From Fodinibacter sp038258215 (GTDB lineage Bacteria; Actinomycetota; Actinomycetes; Actinomycetales; Dermatophilaceae): DNA of 64,000 nucleotides. Under the pieces are notes generated by a model. That model searched no databases. It was not told the DNA's origin and saw only the letters and a list, made by a program, of their open reading frames with translations. Location: NCBI GenBank assembly GCA_038258215.1, contig JBBSQC010000002.1, positions 1 to 64,000 on the forward strand, in the 5' to 3' direction. Position numbers and translations under genes: made by a program. Shown one piece after another: positions 8,139-17,040 of this stretch (within the stretch, counting starts at the first letter, position 1; each line of letters begins with the position of its first letter).

Positions 8139-8232
8139 CGACCAGGTCGTCACCCGGAGCACCCCACCGCGGAAGGAGGGTTGCTGACCAACGAGCCGGG
8201 GCTTGTCGCTGGCACTCATGACCTACGAGGAG
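8139..8232 (-). ncRNA. SAM riboswitch (SAM-I/IV clan, most like SAM-IV)
   Basis: On the minus strand the conserved S-box-type core is clear: GAGTGCCAGCGACAAGCCCC, then CTCGTTGGTCAGCAACCCTCC, then GCGGTGGGGTGCTCCGGGTG. A closing P1 helix forms between AGGTC near 8225 and GACCT near 8144. This arrangement with CGGGTGACGACC is typical of actinobacterial SAM-IV elements. It stands 76-169 bases before the class V aminotransferase, in its orientation. Confidence 0.85.
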
Positions 8233-8296
8233 AACCCTAGCGGCGGCGACCCTCGGCGCGGCATCCCCGGTCCACGACCCGAGACGGCGCTGGCGT

Positions 8297-8375
8297 GCCC
8301 CCAGAAACCCCGGCGTCACCGGACAAGCCTTCGCGGGGGGCGCCGGGGTATATCGGGTCACCCGAGAAACCGGTC
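8297..8375 (-). repeat. Dispersed palindromic repeat, copy A
   Basis: About 80 bases beginning six bases after the amidohydrolase stop, in its sense orientation. It contains an imperfect inverted repeat (plus-strand arms GGTATATCGGG and CCCGAGAAACC at 8347-8371, loop TCA), then a conserved C-rich spacer ending GAAGG and a second G-rich block. It aligns with 61524-61601, with about 45 of 52 core positions identical by eye. Probable 3'-UTR or terminator-like element. No coding sequence lies in 8251-8380. Confidence 0.7.
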
Positions 8376-8380
8376 GGGGG

Positions 8381-10033
8381 TCAGGCATCGGGGGCGGCGT
8401 GTACGCGTGCCCCGTCGACGAAGGTCTGGAGCACCCGGGTGGAGCCGATCTCCTCGGGCGGGCCGGCGAAGGGGTCACGGTCGAGGACCACGAGGTCGGC
8501 CAGCGCCCCCTCGCGGATCGTGCCGGTGTGCTCGTGCCGGTTCACGAAGGCCGACCCGGCGGTGTATGCCGTGAGGGCGGTCGTGAGGTCGAGCCGCTGC
8601 TCGGGGAGGAAGACCGGGTGCTGGGGCTCCCCCTCGCGGTAGGCCTCGGGCATGAGCCGGTTGACCGCGACGTGGATCGCGGCGAGCGGGTCGGCCGTCG
8701 AGACGGCCCAGTCGCTGCCCATCGCAAGAGCCGCCCCCGACCGGCGGAGGTCACCGAAGGGGTACTGCCACGACGAGCGCGGCTCCCCCAGGAACGGGAG
8801 GGTCAGCTCCACCATCTGCGCCTCCAGCGCCGCCCAGAAGGCCTGCAGGTTGGCGACCACCCCGAGCTCGCGGAAGCGGTGGATGTCGTCGGGGTGGATC
8901 ACCTGGAGGTGGGCGATGTGGTGTCGGGCGTCGCGCCGGCCGTTGGCGCCGAGCGCGTGCTCCACGGCATCGAGGCACTGGCGCACGGCGAGGTCACCGA
9001 TCGCGTGGAAGTGCAGCTGGAAGCCGGCGGCGTCGAGCTCGGCCGCGGCGGGGAGCAGCACCTCGGGGGGCACGAACGAGATGCCTGAGTTGTCGGTGTG
9101 GTGGCCGTGGCCGTCGCAGTAGGGCTCGGTCATCGACGCGGTGAAGTTCTCGGCCACTCCGTCCTGCATGATCTTCACGCTCGTGGCGCGGAACCGGTTG
9201 GTGGAGAGGGACTCTCGTCGCTCGATGAGCTCCGGCACCTGCTCGAGCCCTCGGCCGCGGTCCCACCAAAGGGCCCCGACCACCCGGCCGGTGAGGGTCC
9301 CTTCGGCGCTGGCCCGACCGTATGCCGCGGCCGGGTCGCCGCCGTCGCCGTAGACGCCGATGATCGCGTCCTGCCACGCGGTGACGCCGAGCGCGTGGAG
9401 GCGCTCCTGCGCCAGCAACAGGCCGGCGAGCTGCTCGTCGTCGCCCACCGGCGGGGCCAGCCTCCCCACGAGGTCCATCGCCCCCTCGTGCAGGGTGCCA
9501 GTGGGCGCACCGGAGGCGTCGCGCTCGATCCGCCCGTCGGCGGGGTCGGGAGTGTCGGCGTCGATGCCCGCGCGCCGCATCGCCTCACTGCTCACCCACG
9601 CACCGTGCCCGTCCCGGTTGGGCAGGAACGCCGGCCGGTCGCCGACGACGCCGTCCAGGGCGGTGGCCGTCGGGGTCCCGCCCGGGAACGCCGACATCGA
9701 CCAGCCGGAGCCGAGCACCCACTCGGTGCCCTCGTGGGCCGCGACGTAGTCACCGATCCGCGCGAGGTAGTCGTCCGCCCGGAACAGGTCCGACAGGTCG
9801 CAGCGCAACAGGTCGACCCCGGCCCAGACGGGGTGCACGTGCGCGTCCTGGAAGCCGGGCACGAGCAACCGGCCTCGTAGGTCGACCCGCTCGGTGGCGG
9901 GCCCGGCGAGGTCGAGCACCTCGTCGTGGCCGACCGCGACGATGCGCCCTCCGTCCACCGCGACGGCCGTGGGACGGGACGGCACGGCATCCGCCGTGAA
10001 GACCGGCCCGCCGGAGAGGATGAGGTCCACCAT
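8381..10033 (-). CDS. Amidohydrolase family protein (YtcJ-like)
   Basis: 550-residue metal-dependent hydrolase. The N-terminal composite domain (ILSGGPVFTADAV) leads to the DAHVHP metal motif. Later come FHAIGD and HIAHLQVIHP (His ligands) and GSDWAVSTADP (the Asp ligand), and the protein ends with the usual DLVVLDRDPF closing strand. YtcJ-type enzymes hydrolyse N-acyl or amide bonds; the substrate is not evident. The ATG at 10033 overlaps the potC stop by one base (TGATG), so it is the last gene of the polyamine transporter operon and may act on an imported amide (inference). Confidence 0.9.
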   Translation of the reverse strand: MVDLILSGGPVFTADAVPSRPTAVAVDGGRIVAVGHDEVLDLAGPATERVDLRGRLLVPGFQDAHVHPVWAGVDLLRCDLSDLFRADDYLARIGDYVAAHEGTEWVLGSGWSMSAFPGGTPTATALDGVVGDRPAFLPNRDGHGAWVSSEAMRRAGIDADTPDPADGRIERDASGAPTGTLHEGAMDLVGRLAPPVGDDEQLAGLLLAQERLHALGVTAWQDAIIGVYGDGGDPAAAYGRASAEGTLTGRVVGALWWDRGRGLEQVPELIERRESLSTNRFRATSVKIMQDGVAENFTASMTEPYCDGHGHHTDNSGISFVPPEVLLPAAAELDAAGFQLHFHAIGDLAVRQCLDAVEHALGANGRRDARHHIAHLQVIHPDDIHRFRELGVVANLQAFWAALEAQMVELTLPFLGEPRSSWQYPFGDLRRSGAALAMGSDWAVSTADPLAAIHVAVNRLMPEAYREGEPQHPVFLPEQRLDLTTALTAYTAGSAFVNRHEHTGTIREGALADLVVLDRDPFAGPPEEIGSTRVLQTFVDGARVHAAPDA

Positions 10034-10959
10034 CAGCTGCCTCCCATGGTGCGGGCGATGTCGGTCGCCGAGTCCCCGGAGCGCCGCAGCACGACGGCCA
10101 CGAGCGCGAGGGCGGCGAGGGTGAGCACGAGCATGACGGTCGAGACCGCGGCGATCTCGGGTCGCAGGCCGGACCGCAGCGCAGAGAGGACGTAGACCGG
10201 CCACGGGGTCGAGCCGGACACCTGCACGAACGCGGACACGATCGTGTTGTCGAGGCTGAGGGTGAACGCGAGCAGCGCACCGGCGAGCACGGCCGGCATC
10301 GCCAGGGGCACGGTGATCCGGCGGAAGGTGCGCAACGGTGGCGCGTAGAGGTCCGCCGAGGCCTCCTCGAGGCTCTCGTCGAGGCCGATGAGCCGGGCCC
10401 GCACGATGTAGGCGACGACGGCGGTGGAGAAGAGCGAGTGGCCCACGACCAGGCGCACGATGCCGTTGTTGAACGGGGTCAGCCCGGCGTCCTGGCCGAG
10501 GTAGACGAACCACGGGAGCAGCGACACCGCGTCGACGATCTCGGGGGTGACCGAGACGAGCAGCAGCAGGCCGATGAACCAGTAGGTCCAGCGGCCGGGG
10601 CGTCGGGCGAGGGCGACGCCCGCCGCCGTGCCCAAGAGGGTCGCGACGATCGAGGACAGCGCCGCGACCTGGAGCGAGACGACGACGGCGCCGCGGATCG
10701 CCGGCTTCTCCAGCAGCGCACGGTAGGAGGCGAGCCCGGCCTGGTCGAAGGATACGAGGAGACGGCCGTCGTTGAAGGAGTAGATGATGATGACGATGAT
10801 CGGGGCGAAGAGGAACAGCATGACGAGCACGCCCCACAGGTTGAGCCCGCGGTCGCTCCACGGTCGCCGCAGAGGGTTCCTCGGCGGCGGCGGCCCGGCA
10901 TTCGTCGTGGGGTCCGTCGTGGGGTCCGTCGCAGGGTCCGGTGCAGTCTGGGTGCTCAC
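10033..10959 (-). CDS. potC: Spermidine/putrescine-type ABC transporter permease (PotC-like)
   Basis: 308-residue inner-membrane permease. After a Pro/Thr-rich cytoplasmic N-terminus there are about six hydrophobic segments. The EAA loop that contacts the ATPase is EEASADLYAPPLRTFRRITV followed by PLAMPAVLAG. Start is a GTG overlapping the upstream permease stop (GTGA). It pairs with the PotB-like permease to form the membrane channel. Substrate could be spermidine, putrescine or another small amine; the family alone does not decide this. Confidence 0.9.
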   Translation of the reverse strand: MSTQTAPDPATDPTTDPTTNAGPPPPRNPLRRPWSDRGLNLWGVLVMLFLFAPIIVIIIYSFNDGRLLVSFDQAGLASYRALLEKPAIRGAVVVSLQVAALSSIVATLLGTAAGVALARRPGRWTYWFIGLLLLVSVTPEIVDAVSLLPWFVYLGQDAGLTPFNNGIVRLVVGHSLFSTAVVAYIVRARLIGLDESLEEASADLYAPPLRTFRRITVPLAMPAVLAGALLAFTLSLDNTIVSAFVQVSGSTPWPVYVLSALRSGLRPEIAAVSTVMLVLTLAALALVAVVLRRSGDSATDIARTMGGS

Positions 10960-11855
10960 GTGGCGTCCTCCAGGACCAGGCGGTGGCGGGCGCGCACCGG
11001 GAGGCCGACCAGCCAGAGCAGCAGGGCGATGACTGCGACGGTGATCGCGATGACGAGGATGAGCACGACGGCCATCGCCGAGCCCAGGGCCCAGTTCTGA
11101 GCGGTCTGGAACTGGCTCGCGACGAGCTGGCCGACCATGTTGCCGCGGGCGCCACCGAGCACGGTCGCGGTGACGTAGTCACCCATGAGCGGGATGAAGA
11201 CCAGCACTGCGCCGGCGATGATGCCCGGCTTGGCGAGCGGGAGCGTGACCCGGGTGAAGGTGCGCCACCGGTTGGCCCCGAGGTCCTTGCTGGCCTCGCG
11301 CAGGGGCGCCCCGACGCGGTCGAAGGCGACGAAGAGGGGCAGGATCATCAGCGGCAGGTAGTTGTAGACCACACCGATGAGCACCGCGGTGCGGGTGTAG
11401 AGCAGGTCGAGGGGGGCGCCGATCAGGTGCATGGTCTGCAGGAACTCCGAGAGCCAACCCTGGGGCGCGAGAATCACCTGCCAGCCGATGGTGCGCACGA
11501 GGAAGTTGGTCCAGTAGGGCACCATCACCAGGGCGACGAGCAGGCCGCGCCGCTGCGGCGGCACCTTCACCGCCATCCAGTAGGCCGTGGGCAGACCGAT
11601 CACGAGGCAGATCAGGGTGCCGGCGACGCCGACCCAGAGGGTGTTCTGGAAGGTCGCGAAGAACGTCGGTGAGAGGGCCTCGCCGTAGCGGTCGAGGGAG
11701 AGCACGTCGTTGGCGTGCGTGCCGAACAGTCCCGGTTTGTAGCCGAAGCTGAACCACACGATCGTGCCGATGGGCACCACGAAGAACGTGAAGAGCCACA
11801 ACCACGCCGGCAGGGCCAGGGCGTAGCGCGGCAGCCGCTGGCGCGTCTCAGGCAC
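10956..11855 (-). CDS. potB: Spermidine/putrescine-type ABC transporter permease (PotB-like)
   Basis: 299-residue permease with about six membrane helices, beginning LALPAWLWLFTFFVVPIGT. The ATPase-coupling EAA motif is EASKDLGANRWRTFTRVTLP followed by LAKPGIIAG. GTG start at 11855 lies inside the end of the substrate-binding protein gene (8-base overlap), and its own stop overlaps potC. Together with potA, potD and potC it makes a full importer. The overlaps imply one translationally coupled operon transcribed leftward. Confidence 0.9.
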   Translation of the reverse strand: MPETRQRLPRYALALPAWLWLFTFFVVPIGTIVWFSFGYKPGLFGTHANDVLSLDRYGEALSPTFFATFQNTLWVGVAGTLICLVIGLPTAYWMAVKVPPQRRGLLVALVMVPYWTNFLVRTIGWQVILAPQGWLSEFLQTMHLIGAPLDLLYTRTAVLIGVVYNYLPLMILPLFVAFDRVGAPLREASKDLGANRWRTFTRVTLPLAKPGIIAGAVLVFIPLMGDYVTATVLGGARGNMVGQLVASQFQTAQNWALGSAMAVVLILVIAITVAVIALLLWLVGLPVRARHRLVLEDAT

Positions 11856-13059
11856 TCGCGGCGGCCTTCGCCTTGTTCCAGATGTCCACGGTGCGCTGCT
11901 GGGCGTCGGTCACCTCGCCGGTGTGCATCGTCGCGATCTGCTCGGGGCTGAAGAAGACGAGGTCGAGCATCTCGAGCCCGGCGTCCTCCGCGTCCTTCTC
12001 GATGTCCTTGGCTCCTGTGTGGTAGCCGATGTAGTCGACCGTGGGCACGGCATTCTCCGGCGCGAGCATGAAGTTGATGAAGGCGTGGGCCGCCTCGGGG
12101 TTGGGCGCTCCCGCGGCGATGGCCCAGTTGTCCATCCACAGCTCGGTGGCCGGGGTTCCCAGCACCCACTGCCACTTGTCGGGGTCGTCGCTCTCCTGGA
12201 TGCCGATGCGCGCGTCGCCGTTCCACACCTGCATGAGGGCCTGGGTCCCCTGGGGGATGGCCTGGCCGCCGGGGTAGGAGTCGAAGGCGGCGATGTGCGG
12301 GGCCAGGTCGCTCACGATGAACTTCTCGCAGGCGTCGAGGTCCGCCTGCTCGGTGGTGTTCCAGTCGATCCCGTTGGACCAGTAGTAGATCCCGCACATC
12401 GGCGCGGGGTCGTCGAGCACCGACGTCTTGCCGCTCGCCTCGTTCTGCGCAGCGTCGACGAAGTCGCTCCACGTCTTCAGCTCGCGCGTGATGACGGTCT
12501 TGTCGTAGACGAACCCCGTGGTGCCCCACGCCTTGCAGATGGAGTACTGGTTGTCCTTGTCCCACGCCTGGGAGAGGAAGTCGGGGTCCATCGAGGAGAT
12601 GTTGGGCACGAGGTCACGGTTGATCGGTGCCAACAGGCCGTTCTGCACCATCTGCGGGATGAAGGGCCCGGTGGGCACGACGATGTCGTAGCCCGAGGTG
12701 CCCTTGGCGGCGACGAGCTTGGCGATGAGCTCTTCATTGGAGTTGAACGAGTCACTGGTGACCGTCGGCCCGAGGTCGGTCGTGAAGGCCTTGAGCACCT
12801 CCGGCGCGTCGTAGTCACCCCAGGAGTACATCGACAGGGAGGACTCGAGGGGGCCTCCGGTCGCGATCGGCTCGGTGATCGCGCCGGCACCCCCGCTCGC
12901 GGAGGACCCGGAGTCACCACCGCCGCAGGCCGCGAGGAAGGCCGCCCCCGAGGCCGAGGCCGCGAAGGCCATCATCTGGCGCCGGGAGATGTCCCGACGG
13001 ATGCGCGGGAGCACGGAGGAGTGGGCGAGGATGCGGATCGGCTGCGCGGGGGTGCCCAT
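11848..13059 (-). CDS. potD: Periplasmic-type substrate-binding lipoprotein (PotD-like)
   Basis: 403-residue solute-binding protein of the spermidine/putrescine type. The N-terminus has a twin-arginine-like RRDISRRQMMAF and a lipobox LAAC followed by GGGDSGSS, so it is probably Tat-exported and lipid-anchored. The mature domain shows SMYSWGDYDAPEVLKAF and GYDIVVPTGPFIPQMVQNGL, typical of PotD/PotF folds. The frame is open further upstream, but the ATG at 13059 has GGAGAGG just before it. It follows potA after 52 bases and overlaps potB. Confidence 0.9.
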   Translation of the reverse strand: MGTPAQPIRILAHSSVLPRIRRDISRRQMMAFAASASGAAFLAACGGGDSGSSASGGAGAITEPIATGGPLESSLSMYSWGDYDAPEVLKAFTTDLGPTVTSDSFNSNEELIAKLVAAKGTSGYDIVVPTGPFIPQMVQNGLLAPINRDLVPNISSMDPDFLSQAWDKDNQYSICKAWGTTGFVYDKTVITRELKTWSDFVDAAQNEASGKTSVLDDPAPMCGIYYWSNGIDWNTTEQADLDACEKFIVSDLAPHIAAFDSYPGGQAIPQGTQALMQVWNGDARIGIQESDDPDKWQWVLGTPATELWMDNWAIAAGAPNPEAAHAFINFMLAPENAVPTVDYIGYHTGAKDIEKDAEDAGLEMLDLVFFSPEQIATMHTGEVTDAQQRTVDIWNKAKAAASA

Positions 13060-13111
13060 GGTGGAGTCCTCTCCGGACGGTGGTGGTGCGACGGTCGGGA
13101 ATGGGGTCGGG

Positions 13112-14302
13112 TCAGGCTGAGGAGGCCGGGCGGGCGAGGGCCTCGTCGGGGTCGGGAACCTCGGGGGTGTCGGGGTCGGCCGGGAAGACGTGCACGTCGT
13201 CGGCGTCCCACCGGCACCACGCGGTGTCTCCTGAGGAGAGGTCGGGTGCCACCGGCGTCGGGCGGCGGACGAGCATCGACTGGCCGGGTCGCACCTCGAG
13301 GAGGAACTGCCGGGTCTCACCCTGGTGGGCCACCCCGATCACGGTGCCGCGCACCGAGTTCTCGCTCGTGCCGACGGGCTCGGTCGCGTCGAGCTCGATG
13401 AACTCCGGTCGCACGGCCACCTGCACGGCATCCCCGGGCCGGATGCCGGGCACGTCCCGGGAGGTGCGCACCGGGCCGAGCACCGAGTCGATCAAGCCGC
13501 CGGAGCCCGCCGTGCCGCCGATGAAGTTCTGCTGCCCGACGAAGCCGGCGACGTAGGCCGACGCCGGCGAGGCGTAGATCGTGTCGGCGTCGGCGAGCTG
13601 CTCGATCCGACCGCTGCGCATGATCGCGATGCGGTCGCTCATCGACAGGGCCTCGCCCTGGTCGTGCGTGACGAAGACGAAGCTGATGCCCAGGCGGGAC
13701 TGCAGCAGCTTGAGCTCGAGCTGCATCTCCTCGCGGAGCTGGCGGTCCAGGGCGCCGAGTGGCTCGTCGAGCAGCAGCACCGAGGGCTTGTTGACCAGGG
13801 CTCGGGCGAGCGCGACGCGCTGCTGCTGGCCACCGGACATCTGGTTCGGCTTGCGGTTCGCGAAGGACCGCATCTTCACCAGGTCGAGGGCCTCCGCCAC
13901 CCGCTCCCTGATCTCCGCCTTCGGGGTGCGGCGCTGCTCCAGGCCGTACGCGACGTTCTCGGCGACCGACATGTGCGGAAACAGGGCGTAGGCCTGGAAG
14001 ACGGTGTTGACCTGACGCCGGTAGGGCGGCACCCCCAGCACGCTCTCGCCCGCCACCTCGATGTCACCGGTGTCGGGGTGCTCGAACCCGGCGATCATCC
14101 GCAGGGTGGTCGTCTTGCCGCACCCGGAGGGACCCAGCAACGAGAGGAACTCGCCACTGCGGATGGTGAGGCTGATGTCGTCGACGGCGGCCGTCGCGCC
14201 GTAGAACTTGCTCACCCGGGTCAGGACGACGGCGTGCGGAGTCCCTGCGGTCGCGCCCTCGGTCTGGGTCTGGGTCTCGGTGTCGTGCGGTGCGGTCGGC
14301 AC
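13112..14302 (-). CDS. potA: Polyamine-type ABC transporter ATPase (PotA-like)
   Basis: 396-residue ATPase that powers the importer. Walker A GPSGCGKTT at about 57-65, Q-loop FQAYALFPHM, signature MSGGQQQR, Walker B VLLLDEPLGALD and H-loop VFVTHDQGEA are intact. A C-terminal TOBE-like region follows (VAVRPEFIELDATEPVG). GTG start with AGGAG seven bases upstream. First gene of the potA-D-B-C-amidohydrolase operon. It diverges from the DrrAB-like operon across a 315-base intergenic region. Confidence 0.92.
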   Translation of the reverse strand: MPTAPHDTETQTQTEGATAGTPHAVVLTRVSKFYGATAAVDDISLTIRSGEFLSLLGPSGCGKTTTLRMIAGFEHPDTGDIEVAGESVLGVPPYRRQVNTVFQAYALFPHMSVAENVAYGLEQRRTPKAEIRERVAEALDLVKMRSFANRKPNQMSGGQQQRVALARALVNKPSVLLLDEPLGALDRQLREEMQLELKLLQSRLGISFVFVTHDQGEALSMSDRIAIMRSGRIEQLADADTIYASPASAYVAGFVGQQNFIGGTAGSGGLIDSVLGPVRTSRDVPGIRPGDAVQVAVRPEFIELDATEPVGTSENSVRGTVIGVAHQGETRQFLLEVRPGQSMLVRRPTPVAPDLSSGDTAWCRWDADDVHVFPADPDTPEVPDPDEALARPASSA

Positions 14303-14524
14303 TGGCGGCTCCTCAATACGGATTCCGCCGATTCAACCTCACGACACCGAGTGACACAACGATCTTGGACCCGTGGTTCGCAACGATTCACTAAAGATGG
14401 CCGAACGGACACACGGAATCCACACCATCGGCCTGATCGGCGACGGATTCCACCGTCGCGACCGGGTGCGGCATCCGGACCGATCGTGCCGGACCCCGCA
14501 CCCGCCGCCACCTCCGGATCCGGT
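14303..14524. other. Divergent intergenic region between potA and the DrrA-like gene
   Basis: No gene is seen here. It holds the AGGAG ribosome site of potA and three scattered copies of the word GGATTCC/GGAATCC near 14321, 14415 and 14446. I cannot place the potA promoter with confidence. The right end runs into the CTTGAC tract. Confidence 0.5.
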
Positions 14525-14611
<87 letters not shown>

Positions 14612-14617
14612 GGTGCC

Positions 14618-15385
14618 ATGACCTCCGCACCCGCCATCGAGATGACCGGGCTCACCAAGTCCTACGGACGCACCCCGGTGCTGCGGGGCGTCGACCTGAG
14701 GGTCGCCCCGGGAACCATCCTCGCCCTCCTCGGCTCCAACGGCGCCGGCAAGACCACGGTGGTGAGGATCCTCTCCACCCTCCTGACGGCGGACGGCGGG
14801 ACGGCCGCCGTCGACGGCTTCGACGTCGCCACCGATCCCGCCCACGTCCGCGAGTCGATCAGCCTCACCGGCCAGTTCGCCGCCGTCGACGAGGTCCTCA
14901 CGGGGCGGGAGAACCTCGTGCTCGTCGCCCAGCTGCGACGGCTGAAGGACCCGGGTGCGATCGCCGACGCCCTGCTCGCGCGGTTCGCGCTGACCGAGGC
15001 GTCCGGGCGCCGAGCCGCGACCTTCTCCGGTGGCATGCGCCGACGCCTGGACATCGCGATGAGCCTGATCGGCGACCCGACGGTGCTCTTCCTCGACGAA
15101 CCGACGACGGGGCTCGACCCGCAGTCGCGCCTCGAGGTCTGGAGGACCGTCCGGGAGCTCGCCGGGCACGGGACCACCGTGCTGCTCACCACGCAGTACC
15201 TCGACGAGGCCGAGCAGCTGGCGGACCGGATCGCGATCCTCCACCAGGGCCGGATCATCGCCGAAGGCACCCTCGCCGAGCTCAAGCGGGTGCTCCCGCC
15301 GACCGAGGTCGAGTACGTCGAGAAGCAGCCGACCCTCGAAGACATCTTCCTCGCGATCGTCGGCCACGACGACGCCCAGCCCTGA
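14618..15385 (+). CDS. ABC exporter ATPase (DrrA-like)
   Basis: 255-residue ATPase of the daunorubicin-resistance/ABC-2 class. Walker A GSNGAGKTT at 39-47, signature FSGGMRRR, Walker B LFLDEPTTGLDP and the TTQYLDEAEQLADRIAIL switch region are all intact. The C-terminal EYVEKQPTLEDIFLAIVG is the short DrrA tail. An open frame extends far upstream through the hexamer tract, but the ATG at 14618 fits the promoter and the family N-terminus. Operon with the permease and MerR gene. Probably exports a drug or lipid; substrate unknown. Confidence 0.92.
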   Translation: MTSAPAIEMTGLTKSYGRTPVLRGVDLRVAPGTILALLGSNGAGKTTVVRILSTLLTADGGTAAVDGFDVATDPAHVRESISLTGQFAAVDEVLTGRENLVLVAQLRRLKDPGAIADALLARFALTEASGRRAATFSGGMRRRLDIAMSLIGDPTVLFLDEPTTGLDPQSRLEVWRTVRELAGHGTTVLLTTQYLDEAEQLADRIAILHQGRIIAEGTLAELKRVLPPTEVEYVEKQPTLEDIFLAIVGHDDAQP

Positions 15386-15394
15386 GGACCCAGC

Positions 15395-16156
15395 ATGACC
15401 ACGTTCTTCGTCCACGACACCGCCGTCCTCCTCAAGCGGTCCCTGCGCCACATCCTGCGGAGCCCGGACACGATCATCACCACCGCCGTGACGCCGATCG
15501 CGATGCTGCTCCTCTTCGTCTACGTCCTCGGTGGGGCGATCGACGTCGGTGGGGCCACGTACGTCAACTACCTGCTCCCCGGCATCCTGCTGATCACCGT
15601 CGCCTCCGGAATCGCCTACACCGCCTTCCGGCTGTTCACCGATGTGTCGAGCGGCATCTTCGAACGGTTCCAGTCGATGCCGATCACGCGGTCGTCCGTG
15701 CTGTGGAGCCACGTACTGACCTCGCTCGTGGCGAACCTGACCTCGCTCGTGCTCGTCGTGCTCGTGGCGGTGGCCATGGGGTTCCGTTCCGGCGCCGGCG
15801 TGCTCGGTTGGCTCGCTGTGCTCGGGCTCATGACGCTGTTCACCCTCGCCCTGACCTGGCTGGCCGTGATCCCCGGGCTGACCGCGACCACGGTCGACGG
15901 GGTGAGCGGGTTCTCCTACCCGCTGATCTTCCTGCCGTTCATCAGCTCGGCCTTCGTCCCCACCGCCGGGATGCCGGGTCCGGTGCGGTGGTTCGCCGAA
16001 CACCAGCCGGTCACCCCGATCGTCAACACGATCCGGGACCTCTTCGCCGACCAGCCGGTCGGCGGCGACGGCTGGCTCGCCCTCGCCTGGTGCGGCGGGC
16101 TGCTGCTCGTCGCCTACGCGCTGGCGATGCGGACCTACCGCAGGAAGATCGCCTGA
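15395..16156 (+). CDS. ABC-2 type exporter permease (DrrB-like)
   Basis: 253-residue integral membrane subunit with about six helices. It contains the ABC-2 core features FERFQSMPITRSSVLWSHVL and the FISSAFVPTAGMPGPVRWFA loop, typical of DrrB-like permeases. Starts nine bases after the ATPase stop with a GAGGA-type site. It forms the transport path with the ATPase upstream. The adjoining MerR regulator suggests drug-inducible expression. Confidence 0.9.
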   Translation: MTTFFVHDTAVLLKRSLRHILRSPDTIITTAVTPIAMLLLFVYVLGGAIDVGGATYVNYLLPGILLITVASGIAYTAFRLFTDVSSGIFERFQSMPITRSSVLWSHVLTSLVANLTSLVLVVLVAVAMGFRSGAGVLGWLAVLGLMTLFTLALTWLAVIPGLTATTVDGVSGFSYPLIFLPFISSAFVPTAGMPGPVRWFAEHQPVTPIVNTIRDLFADQPVGGDGWLALAWCGGLLLVAYALAMRTYRRKIA

Positions 16157-16217
16157 CGATTGCCGCCGACACAACACTCGGGCGATGAGCCGATCAGGAG
16201 GAGAGCACGATGGGGCC

Positions 16218-16979
16218 ATGCTGACGATCGGCGAGCTCGCCTCGTATGCCGGGGTGACGGTCCGCGCGGTCCGGCACTACCACGCGAAAGGGCTGCTCCC
16301 CGAACCCGAGCGCGACCACTCCGGCTACCGCCGCTACGACGCGGCCGCCGCGGTCGAGCTCGTGCGGATCCGCACCCTGGCCGAGGCCGGCGTGCCCCTC
16401 TCACGCGTGCGGGAGCTCCTGACGGCGGGCGACGAGGAGTTCGCGGCGGCGGTGAAGGACATCGACCGCCGCCTGCGCGCCGAGATCCGCGAACGGCAAC
16501 GGCACCGGGAGCGGATCGCGCGCCTCGCGGCCGGCGACAGCCTGGCCCTGCCGCCCGAGGCGGTCGCCTACCTCGACCGGATGCGCCAGATCGGCCTACC
16601 GCAGCTGCTGGTCGACGCTGAACGGGATGCCTGGATCCTGGTGGCCGCCCAGTTTCCGGAGCACATGCCGTTCTACATGGAGGTGAAGCAGCAGCAGCTG
16701 GACGACTCGCGAACGATCGAGCTGTACCAAGATCTGGCCGCCGCGATCCACTGGGAGGCAGACGACTGGCGGGTGGCGCTTGTCGCCGACCGGCTCGTCG
16801 ACCTTCTCGAATCCGGCGAGGCCGGGGGGGAGACCCAGGAGACCCAGTTGACCAAGGAGCTCGCCGGGTTGCTCGACTCGGTCTTCCTCGACTCGTTGCC
16901 CATCGCGCGCCGGCTCCTGGATCATCTCGAGGAGCGCGGCTGGACCGGCTGGACCAACATCCGGCGCAAGGCCCCATGA
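16218..16979 (+). CDS. MerR-family transcriptional regulator
   Basis: 253 residues. N-terminal MerR helix-turn-helix (LTIGELASYAGVTVRAVRHY; YRRYDAAAAVELVRIRTLAE) at about 1-70, a coiled-coil dimer helix, and a roughly 150-residue C-terminal domain that I do not recognise but which is probably ligand-binding. The frame is open from an ATG at 16185; I chose 16218 because it begins the conserved MLTIGELA. AGGAGGAG lies 14 bases upstream, which is long, so the start is less than certain. Last gene of the exporter operon and the likely regulator of the dyad at 14581-14599. Confidence 0.85.
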   Translation: MLTIGELASYAGVTVRAVRHYHAKGLLPEPERDHSGYRRYDAAAAVELVRIRTLAEAGVPLSRVRELLTAGDEEFAAAVKDIDRRLRAEIRERQRHRERIARLAAGDSLALPPEAVAYLDRMRQIGLPQLLVDAERDAWILVAAQFPEHMPFYMEVKQQQLDDSRTIELYQDLAAAIHWEADDWRVALVADRLVDLLESGEAGGETQETQLTKELAGLLDSVFLDSLPIARRLLDHLEERGWTGWTNIRRKAP

Positions 16980-17040
16980 GGACGTCGGCGCCGGCGGCGT
17001 TCGACCGCCCTCATCGGAGCGGCCCCTCCAGTGCAGGGGG

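Noticed and set aside
16185..16217. Upstream ATG (16185) as the start of the exporter-linked merR
   Set aside because: It would add 11 residues including the purine-rich ribosome-site sequence and precede the conserved MLTIGELA; the ATG at 16218 fits the family better.
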